Source: Allolobophora icterica
Lineage: Eukaryota > Annelida > Clitellata > Crassiclitellata > Lumbricidae
DNA: 64,000 nt
NCBI GenBank assembly: GCA_963556255.1
Contig: OY744606.1
Coordinates: 75,582,618 to 75,646,617, forward strand
Direction of reading: 5' to 3'
Position 1 is the first letter of the stretch. Each line of letters starts with the position of its first letter. Made by a program: the position numbers and the translations under genes. Positions 1 through 33,500 of the stretch are shown here, piece by piece. The notes under the pieces are model-generated. The model saw only the letters and a program-made list of their open reading frames with translations, was not told where the DNA came from and did not search any database.

Positions 1-59
1 TAATTTGCCTTTCTTTTTCTAAACTGTCGCATAAGAAGTAGTATAAAATCCATGAAGTC

Positions 60-1238
60 CTAGCGATGCTGGAAGAGGATGATGATTTCACCCGATGCCA
101 GTTGGAATCAGAGGCAAAAGTAACAATTCACAAAGGCAGTATTCACATAAGAATTGGCTGCAACAGTCAACTGATGAACACCGTCATGGTGGTGATGTTG
201 ATGCTGAAAGTTCATCGACTGCTTTGTGTGCACCCACATTGATGTTCTTATTCTCTGCCAAACTAACGAGTCGACCTGATGAATTGCAATCTGCTGAAAC
301 ACCAGCAGCCTCAAGTGCATTGCCCGCTGTGATTTGTGCGAATAAGGCATCACTGCTCATCGCAGCCATTCCAATGCACGTGATTGCATCAGATGATGAC
401 ACTGGTGTAAGACACTCAGGCAGGATTATAGCCAAGCGATCCGTACAAACTGCAGCTGCTGCTCAACAGCTATGAACATCAAAATCAGCAAATTCTTCCG
501 GAAATGTTAGCAATACGATACACCTTGGACAGCCAAGTAAGTCTATTGCCAGTGCAACAAAACCAATAAAGAAACTACAGAAGCGCAGTTGCTCTGTAAT
601 GGGTTACTCCAGTCAACTCGAGATGCCAAAATCAAAGAAAAGAAATGAGGCAAAGGTTACAAGAAAATGGGTTTAAAAGATCTGCAAAAGGAGAAAAGTT
701 CAGTTTCTGACACATCAATGAACCATTTCGCTGCTGTGGATTACAACCCAACTTTCCTGTTTGAGATGTTCATGAATGATGAGAAAGTTAAGTTACTGGT
801 TGAAAACACCAACCGCAAAGCAGCACGAAAGGGCAAGCATTCATTTCAAGTAAGTTCTGGAGACATGAAGCTTTTTATAGCTATAATCTACCTCAAAATG
901 ACCGAATGGAAAAAGTAAGTTCAATACAATGAATTTGAAGTTCTCAGAACATTTTCTAGTTACCACTAATTTGGTTGTTGATGAGTCAATGGTACATGCT
1001 ATGGCAGGCATTCTGCAAAACAGTTCATCCGTGGAAAACCAATTAGATATGGGTACAAAGCATGGTCGTTGAATACACCACTAGGCTACTGTATTCAATT
1101 AGACCAATACCAAAATGCTGGTGTCACGGATCCTCAGTTAGGATTGAGTGGTTCAGTGGTTGTCAATTTTGTTTACAAGCTACCTCCTCACAACTATGTT
1201 GTGTATTTTGACAATTTTTTACAAGTTTGATTCTGAGT
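60..1238 (+). pseudogene. degenerate piggyBac-type transposase
   Basis: Decayed remnant of a piggyBac (DDE_Tnp_1_7) transposase. The clearest N-terminal block is at 667-915, where a phenylalanine-rich segment with NDEKVKLLVENTNRKAA resembles the conserved start of the PGBD fold. At 971-995 the motif VVDESMV carries the first catalytic Asp. After a +/-1 frameshift near 1001, the frame continues with GRHSAKQFIRGKP, YGYKAW, LGLSG and finally YFDNF at about 1203-1220, which carries the second catalytic Asp. It ends at a stop (tga, 1228-1230). Sequence upstream (60-480) encodes an acidic stretch (LEEDDDF) that could be a decayed N-terminus, but this is weak. The third catalytic Asp and the C-terminal Cys-rich domain are not seen. 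Frameshift and stops make it non-functional. No terminal repeats or TTAA target sites were identified. Confidence 0.72.
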
Positions 1239-1645
1239 ATATATACTGTGTGTGTTTTCAAACTTAGCTGTAATAACAGTCGTAAGTGAAATAACATGTA
1301 CATATTAACATGTCATAGTTGGTGCACCCACTTGTGCCTAACAGCCCCCAAAATGGAACGCTTAAAAAACTTGATCCTAAAACATCAGAAGCTAAACTTC
1401 TGCAGAAATTGTGCATGCTATTGTCCAAACTCATCATTTACAACATTTTTACACTTTGAGAAGATTTTTAAAAATCAGGCACTAATGGGTTAAAGCTAAT
1501 AAACTCTCTGTAAATTTATCCTAGATTAATGACATCATATTCAAATAGATGATTGTCTATTTCATAAAAGTTGATTTAAGGTGTTAGTGAAGACTCATTG
1601 ATCATAATATACTTCAAAGCATCCGTTTTGAAGTGGCACGATTGC
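1239..1645. other. no gene seen
   Basis: AT-rich sequence downstream of the piggyBac remnant. A 65-codon open stretch at 1296-1493 has two Cys clusters but no recognisable homology. It could be decayed transposase tail, which is inference only. Confidence 0.4.
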
Positions 1646-1990
1646 TAAATGCACAGAGGGGAATTTGCTTGGGGGAATATGACTTACTCAAAATCGGGGA
1701 ATATGTTCGAGGAATACGTCCGGGGGAATATGTCCGGGGAGATATGTCTGGGAATATGTCCGGGGAATATGTCCAGTGGGGAATATGTCCAGTGGGGAAT
1801 ATGTCTGGGGGATATGTCTGGGAATATGTCCGGGGGGAATATGTCCAGTGGGGAATATGTCCGGGGTTATGGCTGGGAATATGTCCAGTGGAGAATATGT
1901 CCAGTGGGGAATATGTCCGGGGGAATATGTCCAGTGGGAATATGTCCAGGGAATATGTCTGGGGGATATGTCCGGGGTAATGGCCTCTGG
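1646..1990. repeat. GGGGAATATGTCC minisatellite
   Basis: About 20 head-to-tail units of roughly 14-18 bp built on GGGGAATATGTCC, with alternating suffixes (AGTG, GGGG, TGGG). Units vary in length and carry point differences. Open frames here are by-products of the repeat and are not genes. Confidence 0.93.
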
Positions 1991-2680
1991 AAAGTATGAA
2001 AAACTATCACCCATCGTAGAGTGTGCAAGTATTTGTGGCCTATGAGTTTTTTGTACAAACATTTTGCAAGCACCTATGCTAAAACGTCAAATAAATTGAC
2101 TTTAAATGGCATACACTGCGACTAAAATACCTTTCAACTGTCGAAGTTAATTGAAAGCAATGAAAATAGGAAATAAATTTAACAAAGAAATATATTACAC
2201 TTTATCCATGTAACAGTTCTTAACAAGACCGTTTAGAAAAAAAAGTAGCAGTGGTTACTGTTCTGACTGATGTATTAGCCTACACTTCTTAGTTGCATTA
2301 TGTAATCTAGTTAATGATTCCATTGGGTAATTTCTATTTTAATGCACATTAATGCGCTGCATAATACATTTTACAGATGTATTGGCTCAACTTATTTTGT
2401 AGATTAATTGATATAAGCTTTCTACAGAAGAGGTAATCTATTCCTCTGTTGCTGGTGCAATCTATTTTATAGATTTACGACAACCTATTCCCTGATACAT
2501 TGAAGAATCTATACTGAAAACTTATGGCGTGATTTATTCTATAGAAGCAATGTGTCACTTGTCCCTTATGTGCAATGGTGGAGCCTATAACACTGATGCT
2601 TTGGTATGGACTATTCTGTGAATGCATTGATGGGGACTGATCCTTAGAGCTCTACGCAAACTAGAGTGTTTGCGTGGGGG
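1991..2680. other. no gene seen
   Basis: AT-rich, non-repetitive sequence with no coding pattern or recognisable element. Confidence 0.5.
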
Positions 2681-3003
2681 TGTCCGTAGAGTAATGGATA
2701 ACACACTGGCGTAAAGAGCTGAAGGTACCAAGATCGAACCCGGTAGGAACCATAAGGTTATTTCAGCCTTCCACCCGCTAGGTGGCAGTGGTTAAATGAA
2801 TGTAGACCATGACTGGCGCCGTGTGGCTGCCGCTTAAAACACTTATATTCGACTCCTGTAAAACTGTTATTGTGTGCTTCTACTATATACATGTGCTAAG
2901 GAGCCCTGTGTGGCTGCCGTTTCTACTATATGTGTGTTCATTGTACAGCGCAGTGCGTTTGCAGGCACTTAATTAAAGAACAAATTATTATTATTATTAT
3001 ATT
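2681..3003 (+). repeat. tRNA-derived SINE
   Basis: The head (2682-2751) looks like a decayed tRNA with an A-box-like GTAGAGTAATGG and a B-box-like AGATCGAACCC at 2731-2741. It is followed by an unrelated body and a tail of ATT repeats at about 2982-3003. This order (Pol III promoter head, body, simple-repeat tail) is the SINE plan. It is not a functional tRNA: the arms do not pair properly. Confidence 0.7.
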
Positions 3004-3730
3004 ATACCATTCTTGTAATTCATTTCTTGTTGCGTTGGTGCAACTTACTCTGTTGTTATGTTTGGTAATCTGTTCATTGGAACTACTAGGTAATGGTTCA
3101 TTGGTGGCATTGATGGTTTCTTATGGGTAATAATGGGGTGTGTGCCACAAATGCTTTAGGACACGTCTTCTATTTCTGTTATTTATTCCATAGTTGCATT
3201 GGTGCGACTTACTCTACTGATGGGTATTCTTTGGAACTATTGTGTAAACTATACATTAGTTGCATTGATAGTGGTAATTAAGTCATTATGTAACCTAATG
3301 CTGTAGATTTCTTGTGTAATCTATGCTGTGGACGCATTTTGTGCACGGTGTGTCTGTGGAATATAATCCACAGTGTGGATGCATTGTGTGGTGATTTTTT
3401 CGGAGGCACTGGTGTGATCTACTTCACAGTTGTATTGTGTATTAAAGCCGGTGGATTTGCACAACACTATGCCTTTAGAGAATGTGCTCGAATGTGAATT
3501 TGGTGCTTGACAACTATATCCAAGTGTGTGATTCCTTATCATGCTCGCAATCAATTAAGGATGGCAAGGTGGTTATTTATTTGACTTCCTTACAAAGTGC
3601 TATAATTATCTAAATTATTTACAATAATCACAAATATAGTTCGCAGGCTGTACCTGGTATAATATGTATAGGTATGTGTATGTAATGGTGTGCAGATGCA
3701 TGATTGCATGTGTTTTCTGTAGTGTGGGTG
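3004..3730. other. no gene seen
   Basis: Irregular, degenerate short repetition of the type TTGGTGYAAYYTACT / GCATTG at loose spacing. It may be an old decayed satellite. No coding pattern. Confidence 0.4.
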
Positions 3731-3732
3731 CA

Positions 3733-3764
<32 letters not shown>

Positions 3765-4015
3765 TGTGCGTGTGTGTGAATGTAAAGATTTATTGAATTA
3801 TTGAATATTGAATTGAATGTTTGTCAGTATGCATGCATGTATGTGTTTGTGCGTGTGGGTGTGTGTATGTGAGAGAGTATGTATGTTTGTGGGCGTGCAT
3901 GTGTGCATGCAGGAAGAGTGATTCCAGGAGTGTAAGTAAGTTGACGTACATGGGTGAAAGTGTGTATAAGTGAATGTGGGAATATGGTACGAAAGTATGT
4001 ATGCAAATGATTGTC
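3731..4015. repeat. TG-rich microsatellite tract
   Basis: A pure TG run at about 3734-3760 grades into TGTATG/GCATG/GTGTGTG-rich sequence to about 4015. Histidine- and threonine-rich frames on the minus strand are repeat artefacts. Confidence 0.85.
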
Positions 4016-4384
4016 CATGAATGAGCTGTGGTAAGTGTGGTAGTTCTTGCTTGAGCACCTACACTTGACACCCCGGAAGTTTAATCCTCGGAATTTTTAT
4101 ATATGTACATATGATTAAACTCGGGTAATGTTATCTTGGCGGTAGTTAAGTATTAGGCCTAGTTAAGAAAAATTACACCATTGTATAACTACTGTTATAC
4201 TCACAGGATTTAGTTAAGCATTGAGTTATCCTGGCATTTTGAGTGATGGCTGATGGACTTTCTGTATTACTACCCGTGACCCTGGTAGCGGGGTTTATAT
4301 ACCCCTTTTGGGTCTCCTATATTGTATGTTTTGTGTTAGTTGAGAAACATTTGGTTACCAAAATAAAAAATTATCTTAATTATC

Positions 4385-4710
4385 TTGTCCGCTGAACGGT
4401 ATGCCTAATCTTCATTGATGAATGCCAGAAAAGCAAGGGCAAAGCTCATATTAGGAAGAGACTTCAAGAGAGTACTTCATTTACAATCACTGGTTATGAC
4501 TTTCCTATTCTAGGTAATAACCTGACACCAGCTAATAATAATAAACAAATAATAGGCCTATGCCAGATGAATGGATGAATAGTAGGCCTAATCTGCATCA
4601 AAAGAATCACAGAAAATCAAGCGCAACTCATCAGCTCACACCAGTTGAAGGGTAGGTCTTATCCGCATCAAAAATCGCATAAAAGCCAAGGCTAGCTCGT
4701 ATCGGGAAGC
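4385..4710 (+). repeat. degenerate tandem units, about 70-180 bp apart
   Basis: Three related blocks start near 4388, 4568 and 4643. Each runs GATGAA or TTGAA, then GTAGGCCTAATC, then TGCATCAAAA, then an AAAGCAAGG-like stretch, then AGCTCAT. They are strongly diverged and have no coding pattern. The sequence on either side (4020-4384 and 4711-5215) shows nothing recognisable. Confidence 0.45.
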
Positions 4711-5215
4711 CAGTACAGTTTTAGATTTTCCAATGTCTATATTGTGTCTGACTCCTTGTATAGCTAATTAGCTGGTCCGATACATCTGACGCTGATAATA
4801 TTCAACGACCAATATCGAACACAATAATATCAGTGGCAGGTCAAACCCTCAAAGAAGCAAGTTACCGTTTGCTGGCAAAAACAATATAACATCAGTTAGT
4901 AAATGGGAAGGGCTTACTGATCACAGAATCGTTTAAGAAACAAGCGCTAACTAGCACCAGCAAATGTCCACTTCTAATCAGAGCCATTCCCTTAATTATA
5001 TAACAATGTATCTAATCGCTCCACTGCTTTTTAATATTACATAACCGCGCCCGACATCCTACAAGTGTTATTACATGCTACATGATACTATTATGAAACA
5101 TTTCATGTTATATTTATTTCATGTCCAGTTCAACTAATAAACATAAAAGTAATTTATTTAAGAAAATGCACATATTAAATCCTATTTAAAATTATATAGA
5201 ACAGCAACCTAAATA

Positions 5216-5378
5216 GAGGGGGCGATTTTAGAATGGGGGAGACTCTGTTTCGTAGAAGGGGAGATTCTATTTCAAGGGGGAGACTTTGTTCCGATACAGA
5301 GTCTCCGGGGGGAGACATTATTTCAGACAGAGGGAGACTCTGTTTCGGGGGGAGACTTTATTTCGTGACACCGGCCTA
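5216..5378 (+). repeat. GGGGGAGACTCTGTTTCG minisatellite
   Basis: About seven degenerate units of 18-24 bp (GGGGGAGACTYTRTTTC), one of them inverted near 5296-5308 (ACAGAGTCTCC). It ends at GTGACACCGG. Confidence 0.8.
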
Positions 5379-5444
5379 ACTCTGTAATGAATTCACGGCC
5401 AGATCTGTTGATGGGGCCCAGAGTTTCGAGTGCAATGGGGACAA

Positions 5445-5580
<136 letters not shown>

Positions 5581-5582
5581 AA

Positions 5583-5711
5583 CTAACTAGCAGACGCTTA
5601 TTTTCAATTAAATTTATCGGACCTTTTGCTTGGAATAACTTACCCTCTGCTATTCATAAAAAACCCACTATAAGAGTATTAAAAAAGTTTCTGCCCATAT
5701 ATTTGAATTAA
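5583..5711 (+). pseudogene. non-LTR retrotransposon RT C-terminal stub (locus A)
   Basis: About 42 codons ending in a stop encode the conserved C-terminal tail of CR1/L2/Jockey-type reverse transcriptases, with GPFAWNNLPSAI followed by a basic FKK-like stretch. The same stub lies at 57811-57939 in front of gene B exon 9, so this insertion predates the gene duplication. Confidence 0.75.
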
Positions 5712-5900
5712 GAAAACACTGAATGAATTACAGTACTTGTTAGTTGGGATTTTAGTTCTGTTCTTTTTATTCTTCTGTGTTAAAGTATTATAAGACTCGT
5801 CATGTCAACCCAATTTGTTGTCGAATAGTTGACCCTAGCAAGAGAACAAGTGATGAATTTCAAAGCAAAGTAATTCAGATAGTGTTTCATCTTGTACTAG

Positions 5901-26495
<20,595 letters not shown>

Positions 26496-27054
26496 TTGCT
26501 AAGTACTTTGCCAGCGTAAGATCACAATTATTCAGATAGGCCTATGGGCAAATTTTATGTAGCCATCAAATTTAAAGTGTAGGCGATCAACGAAAAGAAA
26601 GCTAGTACACAAGTGAGTAAATGTTGAATATCTGGCTGTTCCACAGATTGATGAACATTGTCATTTGTTGCAAATTTTTACAACATGTTTGATAGCATTT
26701 CAGCGCTGGACAGATCTACAAAGCAGGCTCTATAATGATACGTCAATGGGTGCTGAATAACCTATGTAGTTACAGTAGCAGTGTTTTTACTACAGGTGAA
26801 ATATAGGCTACCGTCAGAATATAACGCGTTTTAGACTGCAACTGAGTTTTTTGGAATACCAAATAGTTATAATAATCCAAATCCTTCTTCCCAGAGATGT
26901 GTAAATTTAAATGAAAAGCAAGATATTCATGTAGCACTTTAAAACAAACTCAATACCTCATACAACAGTCCTTAAGACAAAGTGCCTCTGATACTTATAC
27001 AGCAACCTTAAATTGCTGTCCTGTGCGCCATTTATGGTGGTGTGTTAGGCCTGC

Positions 27055-27470
27055 AGTGTGATTCTCGTTAACGATAACGGTAACAAAAATGTTCGTTAAC
27101 AAAAACAAAATAATTTCGTTAACGATAACTATAACGAAAATAAAACTAACGAAAATTCATCGTTATTTTCGTTACAAAAAATAAACAGTAGGCTATTGTG
27201 AAAGGGTGTTCGGTGTATGTAGGGAGCTATGTAGTGGAAAACGAAATCTGATGTCGGCGAATCTGGAGCGTCGTATATTCATGAAGCTGTTTAATGCATG
27301 CATTCTTCAAAGCTTTCCTGAGCTCTAAGCAAATTGTGTAACGCGTCTTAAAATGCACAGCTGCTGTTTCGTCTGTAGGCAATTTCGCTTAGCCCTATTG
27401 TAACTAAGTGCTAACTGAAATAAAAATCCAGTAACTACAACTATAACTAAAAATACTGCTCACTGGAGAG
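27055..27470. repeat. CGTTAACGATAACGAAAA-type repeat
   Basis: Starts TGTGATTCTCGTTAACGATAACG and is full of AACGAAAA/AACTATAAC words to about 27180, with a weaker AACTATAACTAAAA end near 27455. A second copy starts at 50948. Unclassified; possibly a non-autonomous DNA element with CAGTG ends. Confidence 0.6.
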
Positions 27471-27754
27471 GTGAGGATGGTAAATAATAAGGGGCCAATG
27501 CATAAGAAGTGCAGAAGGACGGGTTAGACCCAGTGGCGGCGCGTGGATTTTTCAAAGGTGGTGCGAAGCATCAGTGTGCCGCCTCCTCCCGTATGGCGAC
27601 AGGCCTGTCTAGTATAGGGAAATTTTGTCTGTGTCGTGCATGATATTAGTTAGTAATAGCCTTAGCCTATAATAGTATAGAGCACAGTAGCAGATGAAGC
27701 AGATCCGCTACTACTATCACTGTGTACTGCGCACTTCAGTACTTTTAGCATTAG

Positions 27755-28640
27755 CAAATCAAATCAGAGGAAGTTTTTCAGAGAGTAGTCAAAAAGAGGT
27801 CCGAGTCCGGTCTCCAGAAGGCCAAATCAAATTAGAGTGGGTCCCCAGAAAGTAGTTCAAAAGAGACCCGAGTCCAGTTTCTACGGGGCCAGATCAAGAG
27901 AAGGTGCAGAGCAGCTGTCAAGGCGGGTGTCGTTTATTGCGAGAAGAATTTGAAGGCGGAGGATCAGATGAGTCAGGGTACACTGGTAGTTCTTGAAAAG
28001 GTGAGATTTCAGTTTTGAGTGGAAAGCCAGATGGTGATAGAGGACCATGAGGAGGAGAATGAAGGACGGGTTGTAATGATGATGGAGGAACTGAGAAGAT
28101 GCGGAATTCAGGGGTGCTGAATATGGCTCGGTTGGAGAACTTAAGATGAGTAGTGACTGGCCGTCGAGAAAGACTGAGATAGGAGGATGAGCGGGTGGAG
28201 CGCGTTGTCTGGATGGTGAAGAGATCAGTGAGGTACTTGGACCTGAAATATTGTAGAAAGTTGTAGGTTAGTGTAATATAATGAAGTGGATTCTCTCTGG
28301 GATTTTTAACCAATCGAATGATTTGAGGATGGGAGTGATAAGATGATGTTTGGGCGTTCTAGTGACAGCTCTGACAAGTGAGATTTGGATAAGTTGCAGA
28401 CGTTTGATTTGGGTGGATTCAAGGTTGAGGAAGAGGGAACTGCAGTAATCAAGCTTTGAATAAACAATAGAGGTAGCAATGGTGGAATCAGTTTTAAGGT
28501 CGAGCATATGCCGGATGCGTCGGAGGTCACGAATGTGCGTGAAACAGGAGTGCCGGATGTTGGAGATGTGGCAACGGAAGGAGAGGTGTGCATCAAAAGT
28601 AATACTACTTGAACAATATAATCAAGCGCAATCATTATTT
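27755..28640 (-). pseudogene. CR1/L2-like LINE RT fragment
   Basis: From 28600 down, the minus strand reads ISNIRHSCFTHIRDLRRIRH, then SIVYSKLDYCSSLF, RLQLIQISLVRAVTRTPKHH, ITPILKSFDWLKIPERI, and after a frame change FLQYFRSKYLTDLF...LSRRPVTTHLKFSNRAIFS. This is the RT palm/thumb and C-terminus of a CR1/L2-like element with the FYHIR-type motif. Broken by frameshifts. Its 3' portion matches 50560-50880. Confidence 0.82.
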
Positions 28641-28648
28641 CTAGAAAC

Positions 28649-29040
28649 CAGAGGCGTAGCTAGGGGTGCAGAGGGTACATGTGTCCCCGGGCGCAAAGGG
28701 AAGGGCGCCAAAATGAGGGTTAAGATAAATTATTTTTACTCTTAATTTTGGTGCAGTTTTAACTAATTTATCCCAGATAAATTTATATGATTTAATTTTG
28801 GAGCCCCACATATATCCAGGTACTTCCATAATACTAACAAACCATTTCTCATATATGATTTTGGCGCCCCATTCAGCAATAAGGTGGAACATGCATGTAC
28901 TATCTGTATTTTTCATCTTTTATTTAATTAAAATTAAAATTACCATTCTATTATTTGGAAAATGTGAAATAGTAAAACGGGATGGGGGCGGCAAATTCAT
29001 AGTTCGTCCCCGGGCTCAAAATATCCTAGCTACGCCGCTT
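28649..29040. mobile_element. hAT-type MITE nested in the composite
   Basis: Starts CAGAGGCGTAGCTAGG and ends CCTAGCTACGCCGCTT (inverse). Exact 8-bp duplication CTAGAAAC at 28641-28648 and 29041-29048. The interior has GGGCGCCAAAAT words also seen inverted at 49820-50090. Confidence 0.9.
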
Positions 29041-29320
29041 CTAGAAACTATAGGCTTAAAATGATCTAAATCAATTTAAAACTAAGAAATACATTGAAAC
29101 TCGCATGAACAGTGCAGATTTACAGTTCACTGAATTATGATATCAAAGTTTTATTGAAATTTCTAGCAACGAATTACGTAATAACTCCAAATGAAACACT
29201 ACGGTGACCACAGGAAGCACCGAAAAAAATATTCCAGGTATTCAAACTGCCGCCCCCTCAAGTGGCTGCCCGGTGCGACCGCACCCCTTTGCACCCCCAC
29301 GCGCCGCCACTGGTTAGACC

Positions 29321-29604
29321 GAGCAGTACCAACGCCCACTTGCTGAGCACGACTACAAAGGTAAGAAGTTATCTAGCTAAGGCAGTTCCGGAGACTGAAG
29401 CTTTCATCGAGCCTAGAAAGAAAGTACTCGATGGCCAATAGTGTGAAAAGCATGCAGCACCACAGCCGTCACTGAGCCGTGACATAGTGAGAGGCACGCA
29501 CTTCCTGTATCAATTTAATGAGAAAATGTTGTCCATGGTAAACGCATCAGCAGCAGCAGCAGGATAAGCTGATAGGTGAGAGATGAAGTTAGGAGGTGTA
29601 AGTT
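29321..29604. other. no gene seen
   Basis: Unique-looking sequence with no coding pattern. Confidence 0.4.
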
Positions 29605-29700
29605 CATCATCAACATCATCATCATCATCGTCATCGTCATCGTCATCGTCGGCATCATGATTATCATCTTCATCATCATCATAAATATCACCACCATAAT
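29605..29700. repeat. (CAT/CGT)n microsatellite
   Basis: ATCATC/GTCATCGTC run. The Asp-rich frame opposite is an artefact. Confidence 0.9.
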
Positions 29701-29714
29701 CACTATCATACATT

Positions 29715-29850
29715 AAAAAGCGCCACTACCTAAGTCAAGTGACGGACTTGCTCAAGGTCCCTACAGACTTACAGCAACCGTCTAAGGGGAGGGGACTCGA
29801 ACCTGTACTTTCAGCAGAAAAACTGGAAAATCCAATTACCATATAATTAA
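29715..29850 (-). repeat. decayed tRNA-derived SINE, reverse
   Basis: On the minus strand the B-box CAGGTTCGAGTCCCC is at 29805-29791, followed by a body. The A-box is unclear. Confidence 0.5.
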
Positions 29851-30252
29851 TTAGAGCCTCAGCGTCATGTATATATAAGCCTATGTACAATTGTACATAT
29901 ACACCGCACCCTCGCTATAACACGAGCTTTGAGATCCACATCAACTACCGCGTTATAGCGAAGGCTGCGTTATTATACTGAAATGGTAGTTTACGACCAT
30001 GTACCTCTCTGTGTAGCGGTGTATTTGCAGTTTGTAGTGGGGGTTGATGACAGCAAGAATTCGCTATGGTCACGTAAAATGAGTCCACAACATTCTCACT
30101 CGGGTGTCATTGTACTTGTAAAGGCGGCCATAAATTCTCCTTAATTCTAAATAGCATTTGGGAATGAAAGGGATTTTTAAATTTTATTTCTGATTTTCAG
30201 CTTTCAGAGGCCATAAACTTTCGGTTACACGTATGGAATGCCGTAGCCTTCT

Positions 30253-30450
30253 CGGTATGTCTCTCTGCGTCTGTCTGTGTGTGCATATCTCTGTATGCCT
30301 GTTTTCTATCTGTGTGTATCTCTTTGAGTGTGTGTCTGTCTACAGTCAGTCTCTGCGTGTTTGTGTGTGTCTGCGTGTGTGCCTGTGTGTGTCTGTGGTT
30401 GTGTCTGCGTGTGTGTGTGTCTGTCTGTCTGTTTGTCTGTGTGTGTCCAA
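30253..30450 (+). repeat. TG/CTGT-rich block, copy 1 of a duplicated segment
   Basis: CTTCTCGGTATGTCTCTCTGCG and the following roughly 195 bp recur almost unchanged at 31626-31830. Confidence 0.85.
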
Positions 30451-30894
30451 ATATTTATACTCGACGAATTACGAGATAGGAGATCAGCTCAGAGAGGCAA
30501 TATTCAGCATATGTTCCTTATACCCGAAATCGCGTCATAATTATCGACGCGCGTTATAGCGACGGTCCGGTGTATTATCATTAATTAAATCTTAGCACGC
30601 AGCCTCACAAGTGACGCCAGGTCAACTCAATTTGTTATCCAGCTGCTATTATGAAAAGGACTTGGGTACTTGGATCATTAACTGCATTCAAACGAGTCCT
30701 TCCATCTAGCGACTATTTGTTGATGCACTTGGTTCCTCTGTCGCATGTAATGTGATGTAATGTAATAAAACGCTTATACAGCGCCCCTTAAGAACATCTA
30801 AGATGTTTTATGTAATCGTAATTTATTATGGTAGTTATTACTTTCTTTGGCGAATGAAGAAAATACTATAGGTTTTTATTTGATGATTGATCAT

Positions 30895-31375
30895 TCAATA
30901 ACTAGCTGGTTAATCCGGCGTTGCCCGGGGTTATAAGTTTCAATCCCTGTAGCGAATAAGCTGGTGAAAAAGGCGTTGCCCGGGTTTCGGAAATACTGAG
31001 AACAGAAACAAAACGCAACAAATGAATAATAGTTCAGTGAAGGTTTCGAGTAAAAAGCTCCAAAGCTGCAGAAATGCATCGCGGTCAAACAACACATAGA
31101 ATCTTCTCGGGCGGCGCCATCTGGCGAATGAAAATAGGTCGAGTCGAATTTGTAAAAAGTGGGGGTTTGGGAGAGGTTTTGGCCCGGAACACCATGGAAG
31201 CGGTGAAAACGGGGGACTCGAAGCCTCACACTGGGTGTGTAATGCCGACCCCGAGACAGTAGTGCAGGTTTGAAGTGAAAAGGTCGAAAGCTGTAGAAAT
31301 GCATCGCGGTCAAACATCGCTGTGACAGACAGAGTCTTCTCTTTATTTATATAGATGTAGCTAATGTTTCTGCAT
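30895..31375. repeat. unclassified repeat with CGTTGCCCGGG words
   Basis: GGCGTTGCCCGGG occurs at 30917 and 30972, and GAAATGCATCGCGGTCAAAC at 31072 and 31297. It ends ACAGACAGAGTC...TTTATATAGATGTAG. It looks like a dispersed repeat with internal direct repeats; class uncertain. 30560-30894 shows nothing. Confidence 0.5.
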
Positions 31376-31625
31376 TTTATGAAGTATGAAGAACCAATAT
31401 CTAACGGAAAAGCAGCAATCGATGGCTTTTAGTAACGACGTGTCAAGGACTTGCTTAAGATTCCTATACAATTTTCGTCTCAGCTAACCTTGACCCGCAT
31501 GTAGGCCTACACGGTGCTTTTGAAAGCGATTATACAAATCAATCGACTAGCTATCGGCTTGGTAGAACTCAACGGTTACTTCCTCCCCCAACGAGTGGAA
31601 ATAATCCAATGCATCCACCGTTACC

Positions 31626-32155
<530 letters not shown>

Positions 32156-32159
32156 CTGT

Positions 32160-33030
32160 CTTAAATAGGCTTTAAATTGGAGTGGATGTTGAGTTCACGC
32201 GACAGCTAAAATCAATTCTAAATTACGATTCGCAATCAACCGGTAAGTCGGTAACCTACTTATTATCATTTGACCTCGAAATCAGACTTCGTTTCTGCAC
32301 CAGTCTGAACTGCTTGTAGCCAAAGATAGATTTATGAGCATTGGGAGTGGGCCCACCTCGAGTCTCAGCAGCGCTATACAGGTTTGTTTTAGCCCATATT
32401 CGGCGATTGTGAATTTATGGTTTTTGTTATGAACTAATATATATGTTACGGCACTAGGTGCAGTTTTCAGGATTCCTCAGGTACCAATACCGTCACAGCT
32501 TATGCACACGTACACATACACGCACCTTCCACTCGCGAAGCCTCGGTAAACAAAACGCTGGTTCCATGCTTTACGAAGCCTTAAACAGCTCACTCATTTT
32601 TACCAACTACTGTAGTAGGGAGACAGCATAGAGGGTCGATTTATGAATCTCAAATAGGCTTCAGTGTTGTGCGAGCGGCCTGGCTTTCGGATCGGGTTTT
32701 GAGTTTTGACTCCGTCAGTCACTCCATGGTTGTCGTGGAGTGTTGGGAAGAAGATTCGAAGGCTGGATAGCTACCGATAGGCGTGTAAATGGTTTTCCCG
32801 GATTCTCAGTTTCTTGTTTAATATATAAGCAATGTGGTAACGCGGCCTCGCCTCTGTATTCGCCTAACTCGGTTGGATTTTAGTGCGGGCTGCTGCATTG
32901 AGGCAGCGAAGGCCTATAGTGTTGCAGCTTAAGTCTCAATTTAGACATCTATATTTAAATAGCAAAGGCATAATACTTATATAGTATATGCGTAATACAC
33001 GCAAATGTTGCATAGGTTATTATATTGAGT
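32160..33030. other. no gene seen
   Basis: Mixed sequence with no coding pattern. A weak SINE-like GCGGCCTGGCTTTCGGATC...GACTCCG at 32671-32715 could not be supported. Confidence 0.4.
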
Positions 33031-33035
33031 CACAA

Positions 33036-33500
<465 letters not shown>

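Larger units (their letters stand above)
27531..29312. mobile_element. composite hAT-type element, 1782 bp, with nested insertions
   Basis: Ends CAGTGGCGGCGCGTG (left) and its inverse ACGCGCCGCCACTG (right) are flanked by the exact 8-bp duplication GTTAGACC (27523-27530 and 29313-29320). Inside lie a LINE fragment in reverse (27755-28640) and a second hAT-type element (28649-29040). No transposase is recognisable. Confidence 0.9.

Noticed and set aside
1646..1990. CRISPR-like spaced repeats
   Set aside because: Units are contiguous and degenerate with no unique spacers, and the genome is eukaryotic.
2681..2755. Functional tRNA gene (also 7826, 34874, 47877)
   Set aside because: A/B boxes are present but acceptor and anticodon arms do not pair; the SINE context explains them.
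27055..27470. hAT-type element with CAGTG ends
   Set aside because: The candidate ends do not have matching 8-bp flanks (TAGGCCTG against GAGAGGTG), so only a repeat is reported.
30895..31375. Helitron or other named class for the CGTTGCCCGGG repeat
   Set aside because: No diagnostic termini, hairpin or coding region could be seen.
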